From Halomonas sp. SSL-5 (lineage in GTDB: Bacteria > Pseudomonadota > Gammaproteobacteria > Pseudomonadales > Halomonadaceae): a stretch of DNA of 64,000 nt. A program made the translations under genes and the position numbers. Under the pieces are notes generated by a model, which searched no databases, was not told the origin of the DNA, and saw nothing but the letters and a program-made list of their open reading frames with translations. The first letter of the stretch is position 1. Every line of letters begins with the position of its first letter. Positions 43,990-52,725 of this stretch are shown piece after piece. Where the stretch lies: positions 62,001 through 126,000 of the forward strand of contig NZ_JAUYWF010000002.1 of the NCBI RefSeq assembly GCF_030708455.1, read 5' to 3'.

Positions 43990-44188
43990 GGTCCCCTCCC
44001 GTCGGCTAGGCCACCGCGTGGCGGCAAAGGTCTCCTGCTCCAGTCTGGTGGAAGGGCATCGACGCTGCCAGCGACGCCTATCGGGCCGCGTCAACGCAGC
44101 CGGGGTGTCGCGCAGCGAGGCGCCGCGCCATTCCCGACCCGGCGGGTCTTCGCTACCATGGCGGTTCACTGAACCACGAGCCCACGCC

Positions 44189-45094
44189 ATGCAAGCCACC
44201 CTCGAGCAGCGCGCCCTGAAGCTCTCCATCGTGATGACCCTGGTGGTCTCGAGCCTGGGGGTGAGCGTGGGCCTGGCGGCCGGCTCCCAGTCGATCCTCT
44301 TCGACGGGGTCTTCTCGACCATCGATGCCGCCATGTCGGGTCTGGCGCTGCTGGTGGCACGGCTCGCCGTGCGCGAGGCCAGCACGCGCTTCCAGCACGG
44401 CTACTGGCACCTGGAGCCGCTGGTCGCGGCCCTGAATGGCAGCATCCTGATGCTGCTCTGCTTCTACGCCTTCCTCACCGCCCTGCTCGACCTGCGCGAG
44501 GGCGGTCGCGAGCTCGCCTTCGACCTGGCCATCGCCTACGCCGTGGTGGTGGCCATCGTCTGCTTCGCCATGACCGCCTACCAGCGGCGCATCGATCGCA
44601 CCGCGGACTCCGAGTTCGTGCGCATCGATATGCAGGGCTGGCTGATGGCGGCACTGATCACCACCGCGCTGCTGGTGGCCTTCGTCATCGCCCGCCTGCT
44701 GCAGGGCACCGCCTGGGCGCACCTCACCCCCTACGTGGACTCCGTGCTGCTGATGGTGCTGACGGCCGGCTTCATGCCGGTGCCCATCGGCATCGTGCGC
44801 CGGGCAGTGAAGGAGATCTTCCTGATCGCCCCGAGCGCGCTGGACGAGGAGGTCCACGCCGCCATGGCCCCGGTGATGGCCCGTGAGGGGTTGCTTCACT
44901 ACTACAGCCATGTGGCCAAGGCGGGACGCGGCCATTTCATCGAGATCCATATCGTCACTGCCCCGGACTTCGCCGCGGGCGAGGGGGTGGCGGTGATGGA
45001 CGCGATCCGTGAGCAGATCGCCGAACGCTTAAGCCCGCCCCCCGAGCGCCGCTGGTTCACCGTGGCCTTTACCGCCGACGAGCGCTGGGCCTGA
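44189..45094 (+). CDS. Degenerate CDF-family cation transporter
   Basis: A 301-residue membrane protein with six hydrophobic helices and a cytoplasmic C-terminal domain, in the layout of cation diffusion facilitators (YiiP-like; COG3965 type). In helix 2 the segment is FDGVFSTIDAAMS, where YiiP has the metal-binding Asp-x3-Asp: the first aspartate aligns with phenylalanine. In helix 5, DMQGWLMAAL replaces the usual His-x3-Asp. Site-A ligands therefore look largely lost, and zinc/iron export by the standard mechanism is doubtful. GYWHLEPLVAAL and the HIVTAP beta strand otherwise keep the fold. Confidence 0.78.
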   Translation: MQATLEQRALKLSIVMTLVVSSLGVSVGLAAGSQSILFDGVFSTIDAAMSGLALLVARLAVREASTRFQHGYWHLEPLVAALNGSILMLLCFYAFLTALLDLREGGRELAFDLAIAYAVVVAIVCFAMTAYQRRIDRTADSEFVRIDMQGWLMAALITTALLVAFVIARLLQGTAWAHLTPYVDSVLLMVLTAGFMPVPIGIVRRAVKEIFLIAPSALDEEVHAAMAPVMAREGLLHYYSHVAKAGRGHFIEIHIVTAPDFAAGEGVAVMDAIREQIAERLSPPPERRWFTVAFTADERWA

Positions 45095-45146
45095 CGGCCT
45101 CCATCGGAAGAACAGGAAAGCCACCGCGGTGCCTTCTCTTGCGCGA

Positions 45147-46820
45147 TCACGATGAAGGCGCGTCACCGGTGGCGACGTCGCGACGCTGGAGGGCGACCAC
45201 ATCACGCGGCCACCACTCCGGGTGCTCGTCGCGGATGAAAGCGAGCAGCTGCTCGCGCAGATGGTTCTCGGCGCCCCAGCCGCCGATGGGCTCGCGGGTC
45301 ATCAGGTAGCAGGTGACCTCGAGGGTCGCCTCGTGCTGGGCCGTCACGTGGCACTCCAGCTTGTCGAGTTCGACCACGTCGGGCTCCTCCCGGGCCAGCT
45401 CGACGAAGCGCCGGCGCAGGCACTCGACGTCGGTGCTCAGGTGCAGGGTCAACGTTACCCGGCGATAGAGGCGCGCGTCCTTGGCGGAGAGGTTCTGGAA
45501 GGGCCGGGAGACGAAGTACTTGACCGGCACGATCAGACGGCGCTCGTCCCAGCTACGCAGCCGGATGAAGGTGTAGAAGATCCCCTCGACGTAGCACCAC
45601 TGCCCCTCGAAGACGATCAGGTCCCCCATGCGGATCGGCTTGGCCAGCGACACCTGGAAGGAGGAGAGGATATTGCCCAGCACCGCCTGTCCGGCGATGC
45701 CCACCAGCACCGTCAGCACACTGGCCGAGGCCAGCAGCGACAGCCCCAGGGTGCCGAACAGGTTGATCTGGGCAAGGATGTAGACCGCCACCGCGGCGAC
45801 CGTGACCAGGATGATGCCGCGGCGCAGCGCATAGAGCGAGGTGAGCAGCTTGCGCTCGTCACGGTGGCGGGTATCGTCGATCTCCCCCACCAGCCGCCGG
45901 GTCATCCCCATCAGGAAGGTGTCGACCAGGCGCAGCGCTGCCAGCCCCATGCCCCAGGCCATGATCACGATCAGCAGGACGCGGAAGGTGGCGGTGGCGA
46001 TCCCGGAGAAGGAGACCACGCCGTCCAGCAGCAGCTGGGCGAGCAGCGACATGGCGATGAAGGCGAGCGGCATCGGCACCTGGGCGACGAAGCGCTGCGC
46101 CAGGCCACCCGCCGGCAGCCAGCCGGCCAGGGTCGCGGTGACGCGATGCACCGCCCACCCCAGCAGCCCGACCAGCACCAGGAACAGCGGGATCGCCAGC
46201 CACTCCCACAGCCGCAGCAGGCCCAGGGGGCGCTGGAAGCGCTCGGGGATGCGCTGCTCGAGCCAGGAGGGACCGTAGGTGGCGTAGAGTACGGGGACGA
46301 AGGCCAGGGTATCGGGGGTGATCAGCCACACCGGGTCGTCCTCGCCGACCCGATAGCGGGCGATGCGGATGTCGTGGGTCTCGCCCTCGGCGTCCAGCGA
46401 GGTGAGACGCAGGTTGCGCCGCGGCTGCCCCGCCAGGGGGTGCTGACCGGAGGGGTCCTCGACCATGGCGTCGCGCCGGCTGGGGAGATCCGAGGGCTCG
46501 AGCCAGTCGCCCCGCTGCAGCACCGAGGCGAGCTGACGCGCCAGCTCGTCGCCCCGCGCCGCCTGCTCCTCGGGCGGCAGCTCGGTGAGGTTGAGCAGAT
46601 GGGCCGCCGCCGCGAAGTCGCCCTCCCGGGTCAGCGTCAGGAAGCTGCGCAGCGCCTCGCGCGGGGTCTGGCGCCGCGCCGCCTCGGGTGGCTCGCCGAG
46701 CCCGCTGTTGAGTGCATCGAGAGTGAACCAGCGGCTCTCCTCTCCCTCGGAGGACTGCGCCACTGCGGAGCCGGCCATGAGCAGAAGGAGGAGCAGGCAC
46801 CACGTGAGAAAGCGTGTCAT
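45147..46820 (-). CDS. MscS-family mechanosensitive channel with periplasmic N-terminus
   Basis: A 557-residue protein. A Sec signal ([21 protein letters not shown]) leads to a soluble periplasmic region of about 180 residues, then five or six helices and an MscS core: the pore helix with ASASVLTVLVGIAGQAVLGNILSS, the beta domain from IRMGDLIVFEGQWCYVEGIFYTFIRLRSWD, and a cytoplasmic tail. The size places it with YbdG/YnaI-like larger members. It would relieve osmotic downshock, which fits a halophile. The ATG at 46820 has GGGAG eight bases upstream. Confidence 0.88.
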   Translation of the reverse strand: MTRFLTWCLLLLLLMAGSAVAQSSEGEESRWFTLDALNSGLGEPPEAARRQTPREALRSFLTLTREGDFAAAAHLLNLTELPPEEQAARGDELARQLASVLQRGDWLEPSDLPSRRDAMVEDPSGQHPLAGQPRRNLRLTSLDAEGETHDIRIARYRVGEDDPVWLITPDTLAFVPVLYATYGPSWLEQRIPERFQRPLGLLRLWEWLAIPLFLVLVGLLGWAVHRVTATLAGWLPAGGLAQRFVAQVPMPLAFIAMSLLAQLLLDGVVSFSGIATATFRVLLIVIMAWGMGLAALRLVDTFLMGMTRRLVGEIDDTRHRDERKLLTSLYALRRGIILVTVAAVAVYILAQINLFGTLGLSLLASASVLTVLVGIAGQAVLGNILSSFQVSLAKPIRMGDLIVFEGQWCYVEGIFYTFIRLRSWDERRLIVPVKYFVSRPFQNLSAKDARLYRRVTLTLHLSTDVECLRRRFVELAREEPDVVELDKLECHVTAQHEATLEVTCYLMTREPIGGWGAENHLREQLLAFIRDEHPEWWPRDVVALQRRDVATGDAPSS

Positions 46821-46973
46821 GTCGATGACTCCCAGCCAGGACGTCCGCCACCCGATCATCCCGGACCGGGCCCCATGGCAGTACACCCCATGGCCGCCGC
46901 GACGTCCACCCTGGCCCTCTGCCCCCTGCACCGCCATCTCAGCACCGGCACAGGCGCAGGCCAGCCAACGACG

Positions 46974-48635
46974 TCAGCCCTCCACGACCTCCCAGAGGGC
47001 GTCACGCTGCCGCGCCCTCCCCTCCACCTCCAGCTTGAGCAGATGCGCCAGCGCCGAACGTGCGGCCAGTGCCCGACGTGCCTCGGGCACATCATCGTAG
47101 GCATGCTGCGTCAGCGTCTCCAGGCTGGCAGGACCGTGTCGCGCCAGCGCCAGGCGCACCTTGTGCTCCCGGGCCAGGCGATGGGTGACCAGGAAGTCGA
47201 TGGCGGCGTGGGCCTCACCGATCAGGAAACCGTGGCCGGGGGCGATGGTATCGAAGGGTTCCTCGCCCAGGGCGTGCAGCGCGGCCAGGTAGGCGGCCAT
47301 GTCGCCGTCCGGCGGGTTGATCACCACCGTGGAACCCTGCATCACCTGGTCGCCGGCGAACAGCAGCCGCGCGGGCTCCAGCAGGTAACAGAGGTGGTTG
47401 GAGGCGTGCCCCGGGGTATGCAGCACCTTGAGCGGGCCGGCGGGCGTTGCGAGGCGCTCGCCGTGGTCCGGCCGCTGATCGGGCATGAAGCCGGCGTCCT
47501 GGCTGGCCCCGGGCGGCGGCGGCAGGCCCACCAGCCTGGCGCCGGTGCGCGCCTTGAGCCAGGCCGCCCCCGGCGAGTGGTCGATATGGGTGTGGGTCAC
47601 CAGCACCCGGGAGATGCGTCCGCCGGCCAGCGCCAGCAGCCGCTCCAGGTGGGCCGGATCCGCGGGGCCCGGATCGATCACCAGGTGATCATGGCCGTCA
47701 CCCAGCAGGTAGCTGTTGGTGCCTGGGCCGGTCATCGCCCCGGGGTTGGGCGCGGTGACCCGAGTCACCCCCGGCGCCAGCTCCACCGCCTGGCCCGGCA
47801 CGATAGCGGCGCTGGCCGTGCCCTGGCGATGCGGGTCCAGGCGGCTCACCTCCGCATAGGCCGGGGAATCGGGCTCCACCTGCCAGGCGGCGCCGCCCTT
47901 GCGGGCCGGCCAGGGACGGCCGGGACGCGACACCGGCGGATTGGCATGGGCATAACGCAGCAGCGCCTCGGGGGTCGCAAAGTCGGCGATCAGGCGCAGG
48001 GTACGCAGGGTGGGATAGCCCAGCGCCATTCGCCCCTGGCGATGCGCGGCCAGGGCCTCGGCGGGGCTCAGCCAGGCGTGGTCGATGGTCTCACTGCCGT
48101 CGTGGGCCGCCTGCTGGCCCGGTGGCGCCAGGGCCACGAAGAAGCGCGTGTCGAAGCGCCGCGGCGCGCCCCGGGGCGTGACCCAGTGGCCCAGGTAGGC
48201 CAGCCGGTCCAGCGGCAGGCCGAGGCCGTGCTGCTCGCACAGCGCCCGGAAACTCGTCGCCTCGCGACGCAGCGCCGCGCGCCCCTCGTTCAGCACCGGA
48301 TGGTCGCCCGTCGGCAGGCGGCCTCGGCCGTCCACGGCCAGTAGCAGGCCCGCCTCCTCGAGGCATTCGCGCAGTGCCGCGATCATGTAGTCGGCCCCGC
48401 CCTCATCGAGGCTCAGGGTCTGGCTGATCGCGGCATCCCCGCGGCCGGAGGTGAAGGACCGCACGTCCGGGTCCTGGCGGTCCACGGCCCCGCCGGGAAA
48501 GACGAAGTAGCCGGGCAGGAAGGCCGCCTGCCAGGTGCGCTGAAGCAGCAGGACCTCCAGCCCCCGGTCGCTGTCGCGCACCAGGGCGAGGGTCGCGGCG
48601 GGACGGATCTCGGTCATGGGTTCCACCACCGTCAC
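46974..48635 (-). CDS. NUDIX hydrolase fused to metallo-beta-lactamase fold
   Basis: A 553-residue fusion. The N-terminal half is a NUDIX domain with the catalytic RECLEEAG motif near residue 93 and FPGGAVD ahead of it, separated by an insertion as in NUDT19-like CoA or acyl-CoA diphosphatases. The C-terminal half is a metallo-beta-lactamase fold: HTHIDHSPGAAW is the HxHxDH metal site, with LHTPGHASNH and FAGDQVM as the other ligands; it resembles LACTB2. GTG at 48635 overlaps the upstream thioesterase stop; ATG at 48617 is an alternative. Confidence 0.87.
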   Translation of the reverse strand: MTVVEPMTEIRPAATLALVRDSDRGLEVLLLQRTWQAAFLPGYFVFPGGAVDRQDPDVRSFTSGRGDAAISQTLSLDEGGADYMIAALRECLEEAGLLLAVDGRGRLPTGDHPVLNEGRAALRREATSFRALCEQHGLGLPLDRLAYLGHWVTPRGAPRRFDTRFFVALAPPGQQAAHDGSETIDHAWLSPAEALAAHRQGRMALGYPTLRTLRLIADFATPEALLRYAHANPPVSRPGRPWPARKGGAAWQVEPDSPAYAEVSRLDPHRQGTASAAIVPGQAVELAPGVTRVTAPNPGAMTGPGTNSYLLGDGHDHLVIDPGPADPAHLERLLALAGGRISRVLVTHTHIDHSPGAAWLKARTGARLVGLPPPPGASQDAGFMPDQRPDHGERLATPAGPLKVLHTPGHASNHLCYLLEPARLLFAGDQVMQGSTVVINPPDGDMAAYLAALHALGEEPFDTIAPGHGFLIGEAHAAIDFLVTHRLAREHKVRLALARHGPASLETLTQHAYDDVPEARRALAARSALAHLLKLEVEGRARQRDALWEVVEG

Positions 48636-49078
48636 CGCGGCGTGACCACGGCCAGGGTCACCGTGGCCTTGGCCACTAGGCTGGCGCTCCCCTCGCCGGC
48701 GTAGACCTCGGACTCGGCGACGATCAGGGTGCGCCCGGGCTTGAGCACCCGGCCCACGCAGCGCAGTTCACGCCCCCGGGCCGAGCGCAGCAGGTTGATC
48801 TTGAACTCGGCGGTGAGCACGATCGCGCCCGCCGGGAGCAGCGTGGCTCCTGCGGCGCCGGCGGTGTGGTCGGCGATGGTGGCCAGCACGCCGGCATGCA
48901 CGAAGCCATCCTGCTGCTGGTGCTCCTCGCGCACCGCCAGGCGCGTCACGCACTGGCCCGGGGCGATCTCCTGGGCCTCGACACCCAGCGCGCGGATGAA
49001 GGGCGCCGCCTGGAGGATACGCTCCACCTCGGTGCGATAATCGGGGTTGGCCGGCGGGAAGTCGGGGGCCTGGGGCAT
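48632..49078 (-). CDS. PaaI-family hotdog-fold thioesterase
   Basis: A 148-residue hotdog-fold acyl-CoA thioesterase. QQDGFVHAGVLATIADHTAGAAG near residue 55 carries the catalytic aspartate and the HAG turn of the PaaI group. It is coupled by a four-base overlap to the NUDIX/metallo-beta-lactamase gene; a thioesterase next to a NUDIX domain of CoA-diphosphatase type suggests shared work on CoA esters. AAGGA precedes the ATG at 49078 with a seven-base gap. Confidence 0.85.
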   Translation of the reverse strand: MPQAPDFPPANPDYRTEVERILQAAPFIRALGVEAQEIAPGQCVTRLAVREEHQQQDGFVHAGVLATIADHTAGAAGATLLPAGAIVLTAEFKINLLRSARGRELRCVGRVLKPGRTLIVAESEVYAGEGSASLVAKATVTLAVVTPR

Positions 49079-49150
49079 CACGGGGTCCTTGTGGTCAATG
49101 GCTAAACTTCCAGCAGTATCACAACAGGCACGCCCGGCCCATTGGTCGAT

Positions 49151-49180
49151 GGCAGGGGGCCGGCCTGTCAGCCCCCTGCC
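49151..49180 (-). terminator. Hairpin after the YbaA-like gene
   Basis: GGCAGGGGGC pairs perfectly with GCCCCCTGCC around a ten-base loop. It lies 13 bases beyond the stop of the minus-strand operon that starts at the sigma factor gene, and before the thioesterase promoter. Confidence 0.7.
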
Positions 49181-49192
49181 AGGCGCCCGACG

Positions 49193-49546
49193 CTATTCGT
49201 CCACCACCACCTCGAAACCGCCATAGATCAGCCGCTTGCCATCGAAGGGCATGGGGTTCGCCTCGGGCTGTAGGCGCGGGTCCTCCATGACCTTGGCCAT
49301 CCCCCGGTCGCGCACCTCACGGGAGGGCCAGGTGATCCAGGAGAAGATTACGGTCTCGTCCGGCTGGCACTTCACCGCCATGGGGAAGGAAGTGACCTTC
49401 CCCTCCGGCACGTCGTCTCCCCAGCACTCCACCATGGTGAGGGCGCCGTGTTCCTTGAACACCACGGCGGCGTCGCGGGCGTGCCGGATGTATCTCTCGC
49501 GGTTGGCGGTGGGCACCGCGGCTACGAATCCATCGACATAGGTCAT
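49193..49546 (-). CDS. DUF1428 (YbaA-like) family protein
   Basis: A 117-residue protein that closely follows the pattern of E. coli YbaA: YVDGFVAAVP at the N-terminus, HGALTMVECWGDDVPEGKVTSF in the middle, FSWITWPSREVRD, and the ending MPFDGKRLIYGGFE. The fold is a dimeric alpha/beta barrel; its function is not established. The start overlaps the stop of the upstream DGPF gene by four bases, so it is part of the sigma-factor operon. Confidence 0.88.
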   Translation of the reverse strand: MTYVDGFVAAVPTANRERYIRHARDAAVVFKEHGALTMVECWGDDVPEGKVTSFPMAVKCQPDETVIFSWITWPSREVRDRGMAKVMEDPRLQPEANPMPFDGKRLIYGGFEVVVDE

Positions 49547-49917
49547 GAGGGGTCTCCCGTATCTCTTGGGGGAAGTTCCCGCACCGGGCGCACCTCGATG
49601 GTGCCGAACCGGGCGGGGGGAATGCGGCTGGCGAGCTGCACGGCCTCGTTGAGGTCGCGGGCGTCCAGCAGGTAGAAGCCGGCCAGCTGCTCCTTGGTCT
49701 CGGCAAAGGGGCCGTCAGAGATCAGCACCTCGCCATCGCGCACCCGCACGCTGGCGGCGCGCTCCACCGGCTGCAGGGCCTGGCCGGCCAGGAAGTGCCC
49801 CTGGTCGGTCAGGCGCTCCACCCCGGCCAGGCACTCCTGGTTGAGGTCGTGCCACTCCTGCTCGTTCATGGCCTGGATGAGGCGCTCCTGGTAGTAGACC
49901 AGTGCGGCGTATTTCAT
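49543..49917 (-). CDS. DGPF/YCII-domain protein
   Basis: A 124-residue protein of the YCII/DGPF family. The name-giving motif is present as SDGPFAETKEQLAGFYLL near residue 66, with the preceding EVLI strand. Proteins of this family are the usual partners of ECF42 sigma factors, and such a sigma factor gene lies upstream in the same operon. Coupled at both ends by four-base overlaps. Its biochemical function is unproven. Confidence 0.87.
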   Translation of the reverse strand: MKYAALVYYQERLIQAMNEQEWHDLNQECLAGVERLTDQGHFLAGQALQPVERAASVRVRDGEVLISDGPFAETKEQLAGFYLLDARDLNEAVQLASRIPPARFGTIEVRPVRELPPRDTGDPS

Positions 49918-50753
49918 GGTTGGCTCTCCTCCTCGCTCATAAGGCATTGGCCGGTCTGGCAGCCGATCATCCAGGGCACGCCGAAGCGGTCGGTGAGCAT
50001 GCCGAACCCCTGTGCCCAGAAGGTGGCGCCGAAGGGCATGGTGACCTCACCACCCTCGGCCAGCCGGCTGAACACCGCCTCGGCCCGGTCGAGGGTCTCG
50101 TAGTCGAGGTGCACCTGGGCGACCTGCGGCGCCTGGTAGCAGTCGCCGGCCATGTCCGCGCCCATCAGGCGGCGGCCACGGACGTTGAGTGATGCATGGA
50201 TGATCCGGTCGTGGCGCTCGGGCGGGGTGTCCCGGGCGGCCGGCGTCTCGCCGCAGGTGATCAGCGCCTCCAGCCGACCGCCGATGACCTCGGCGTAGCA
50301 GGTCATGGCCTCGCGGCAGTTGCCGGGAAAGCACAGGTGTACGTTGAGCTCGCTGGGCAGGCGCGCCATGGCGCGGTGCTTGTCCAGGCCGGGGCCGGGC
50401 TCGAAGTCCTCCAGGGCGAAGTAGCGGCGCAGCTCCAGGGTGACGTCGCCGTCTTCGGCGGGCCACTGCCTGGCCCATTCGATGGCGGCCTCCAGCGAGT
50501 CCGCCTCCAGCACGCTGTAGCCGGCGAGCAGCTCCCCGGTCTCGGCGAAGGGACCGTGGGTGACCCGCACCTGCCCGTTGCGACGCTCGATCCGGCAGCC
50601 TTCGCTGCTGGGTCGCAGGCCGTCGCCGGTGACGAAGACCCCGGCCTCGAGCATCCGGTTGTTGTAGTCGGCCATGGCCTCGAGCACGCCCTGGCCGGGC
50701 AGCTCGCCGGCCTCGGTGGCCGGGTCGGCCTTGCGCATCAGCATGTAGCGCAT
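49914..50753 (-). CDS. YCII-VOC fusion protein
   Basis: A 279-residue fusion. The first about 120 residues are a DGPF/YCII domain in which the motif reads THGPFAETGELLAGYSVL (DGPF has become HGPF). The second half is a PhnB-like VOC domain (NVHLCFPGNCREAMTCYAEVIGG, FGMLTDRFGVPWMIGC). Both domain types are common ECF42 companions, though as separate genes. The ATG at 50753 follows GGAGG by about eight bases and is preferred over one at 50768. Confidence 0.85.
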   Translation of the reverse strand: MRYMLMRKADPATEAGELPGQGVLEAMADYNNRMLEAGVFVTGDGLRPSSEGCRIERRNGQVRVTHGPFAETGELLAGYSVLEADSLEAAIEWARQWPAEDGDVTLELRRYFALEDFEPGPGLDKHRAMARLPSELNVHLCFPGNCREAMTCYAEVIGGRLEALITCGETPAARDTPPERHDRIIHASLNVRGRRLMGADMAGDCYQAPQVAQVHLDYETLDRAEAVFSRLAEGGEVTMPFGATFWAQGFGMLTDRFGVPWMIGCQTGQCLMSEEESQP

Positions 50754-50828
50754 GAGTTCCACCTCCATTGGCTGGTTGCCTCCCTGAGTCGTGCGACGGC
50801 AGTGCGGATCGACATCGCCGCGCGTTTT

Positions 50829-52058
50829 TTATTGCGACGCGGAGGCCAGTTCGGCCAGCCGGCGCCGCAGGAAGCGGCGCTCCGGCTCCTGGGCGGTCAG
50901 CGCCAGGGCCCACTCATAGGCGAGCCGGGCCTGCCGAGGGTGGCCGGCACGGCGATGCAGGTCGGCCCGGGCGGCATGGAAGAGGTGGTAGTTGACGATC
51001 GCCTTGTGGGCCTCCAGCGCCTCCAGCAGGCGCAGGCCGGCCTCCGGGCCGTCACGCATGGCCACCGCCGCCGCCCGGTTGAGGGCGATCACCGGCGAGG
51101 GCTGCTGGCGATAGAGCGCCTCGTAGAGCATCACGATCCGTCCCCAGTCGGTCGCCTCGGCGCGGGACGCGCGGACATGCTCGGCGGCGATCGAGGCCTG
51201 CAGCGTGTAGGGGCCGGTGGGCGTCAGCGCCAGTGCCTGGCCGAGATGCACCATGCCATCGCGGATACGCCGCCGGTCCCAGCGGCCACGGTCCTGCTCC
51301 TCCAGGGGGACCAGCTCCCCGTCCGGGCCCTGGCGGGCCACGCGCCGAGCGTCGTGCAGCCACATCAGCGCCAGCAGGCCGTACACCTCCCCCTCCGGCA
51401 GCAGCCGGGCCAGCGCGTCCGCCAGCTCCATGGCCTCGGCCGAGAGGCTGACGTCGACCAGGGCATCGCCGGCACTCTGCGAGTAGCCCTCGTTGTACAC
51501 CAGGTAGATCACCCGCAGGACATCGGGCAGTCGCCCCGGCAGCTCCCTGGCATCCGGCACCTCGTAGGGAATGCCGGCATCGCGAATCCGGCGCTTGGCC
51601 CGCACGATGCGCTGGGCCAGGGTGGCGGGCCGTTGCAGCAGCGCCCTGGCCACCTGCTCGGTGGTCAGCCCGCACATCTCGCGCAGGGTCAGGGCCACCC
51701 GCTCGTCCAGGGCCAGGCCGGGATGACAGCAGGTGAAGAGTAGCCTCAGCGGGTCATGCTGGATGCTGCGCTCGTCGAGGCTCGCCGCCGGCTCATCGGG
51801 CGCCACCAGATGTGCATGCTGGCGGGACGTCTGGCGGCGGCGAATCTGGTCGATGCCGCGCCGCTGGCCGGTGCGGATCAGCCAGGCGGCGGGATGCTCC
51901 GGCACCCCCTGCGCCGGCCACTGCTGTACGGCGGCCATGAAGGCCTCCTGGAGCGCCTCCTCCGCCAACTCGAAGTCGCCGAGCAGGCGAATCAGGGTCG
52001 CCAGCACCCGCCGCGAGTGCTGGCGGTAGATCACTTCGATGACGGCAGCATGGTTCAT
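50829..52058 (-). CDS. ECF sigma factor, ECF42 type
   Basis: A 409-residue sigma factor, much longer than a minimal ECF. Region 2 (VIYRQHSRRVLATLIRLLGDFELAEEALQEAF) and region 4 (LREMCGLTTEQVARALLQRPATLAQRIVRAKRRI) are followed by a C-terminal extension of about 200 residues with TPR-like helices (YEALYRQQPSPVIALNRAAAVAM). This build, and the DGPF genes directly downstream, fit the ECF42 group, which has no anti-sigma factor. Start uncertain: ATG at 52058 or GTG at 52088. Confidence 0.87.
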   Translation of the reverse strand: MNHAAVIEVIYRQHSRRVLATLIRLLGDFELAEEALQEAFMAAVQQWPAQGVPEHPAAWLIRTGQRRGIDQIRRRQTSRQHAHLVAPDEPAASLDERSIQHDPLRLLFTCCHPGLALDERVALTLREMCGLTTEQVARALLQRPATLAQRIVRAKRRIRDAGIPYEVPDARELPGRLPDVLRVIYLVYNEGYSQSAGDALVDVSLSAEAMELADALARLLPEGEVYGLLALMWLHDARRVARQGPDGELVPLEEQDRGRWDRRRIRDGMVHLGQALALTPTGPYTLQASIAAEHVRASRAEATDWGRIVMLYEALYRQQPSPVIALNRAAAVAMRDGPEAGLRLLEALEAHKAIVNYHLFHAARADLHRRAGHPRQARLAYEWALALTAQEPERRFLRRRLAELASASQ

Positions 52059-52280
52059 GACGGGAGTTGGCTCGGCCGGGATGCTCACTGCAAGCTTAGC
52101 CGCCAGGCGCGAGAACGCCGTAGGGGGAACGGCACGAGGTCAGCGGGGGCTTCATCGTCGATGAGCAGGAGCATCCCACCGGGCTGGAAGCCTGGCATGG
52201 AAACGCACGGAGATGGAAATCCGTGTGCGTCTGGACGACGCTTGACCAGATGCCGATCCACCCGCTCGGAGTGCGCCACC

Positions 52281-52703
52281 ATGCCTCAATACCGCAACGA
52301 CCCCACCCTCCCCGGCCTGCTGTTCCCGGGCAGCCATATGGTGATCGACGACGACTACGTCTTTCTGTCGGGGCTGAGCGCCGAGGATATCCAGGGCGGC
52401 GAGACCGTGCTCGGCAACATGGCCGAGGAGACTCGGCTGGTGATGCGGCGGATCCAGCGCATGCTGGTTTCCGCCGGCTGCGACATGGCGGACGTGGTGC
52501 GGGTCGACGTGCATATCACCGACCTCGACCTGATTCGTGAGATGGATGCCGCCTACGCCGAGTTCTTCGATGCCCACCGCTACCCGGCGCGCACCTGCAC
52601 CGTGTCACCCCGACTCTACGGCGGCGCCCACGTCGAGATCACCGTGATGGCGCGCCGCCCGGCCGGCAGCCAGGCGCCGGGCAGCGTGGCGGACGCCGAC
52701 TGA
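52281..52703 (+). CDS. RidA-family protein
   Basis: A 140-residue YjgF/YER057c/UK114 protein. RidA members deaminate reactive enamine/imine intermediates. ARTCTVSPRLYGGAHVEITVMA near residue 110 carries the conserved arginine expected at the trimer active site, although the usual V-x-x-L-P is replaced by SPRLYGG. FLSGLSAEDIQGG near residue 30 is the other family segment. It is divergent from the sigma factor gene. No neighbour indicates a pathway. Confidence 0.82.
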   Translation: MPQYRNDPTLPGLLFPGSHMVIDDDYVFLSGLSAEDIQGGETVLGNMAEETRLVMRRIQRMLVSAGCDMADVVRVDVHITDLDLIREMDAAYAEFFDAHRYPARTCTVSPRLYGGAHVEITVMARRPAGSQAPGSVADAD

Positions 52704-52725
52704 CGTCCCAGGAAGCCCGGCGTGG

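Noticed and set aside
45222..48344. 1040-codon plus-strand frame opposite the MscS and NUDIX genes
   Set aside because: It runs across two real genes and a non-coding gap and has a glutamine/histidine-rich composition with no recognisable fold.
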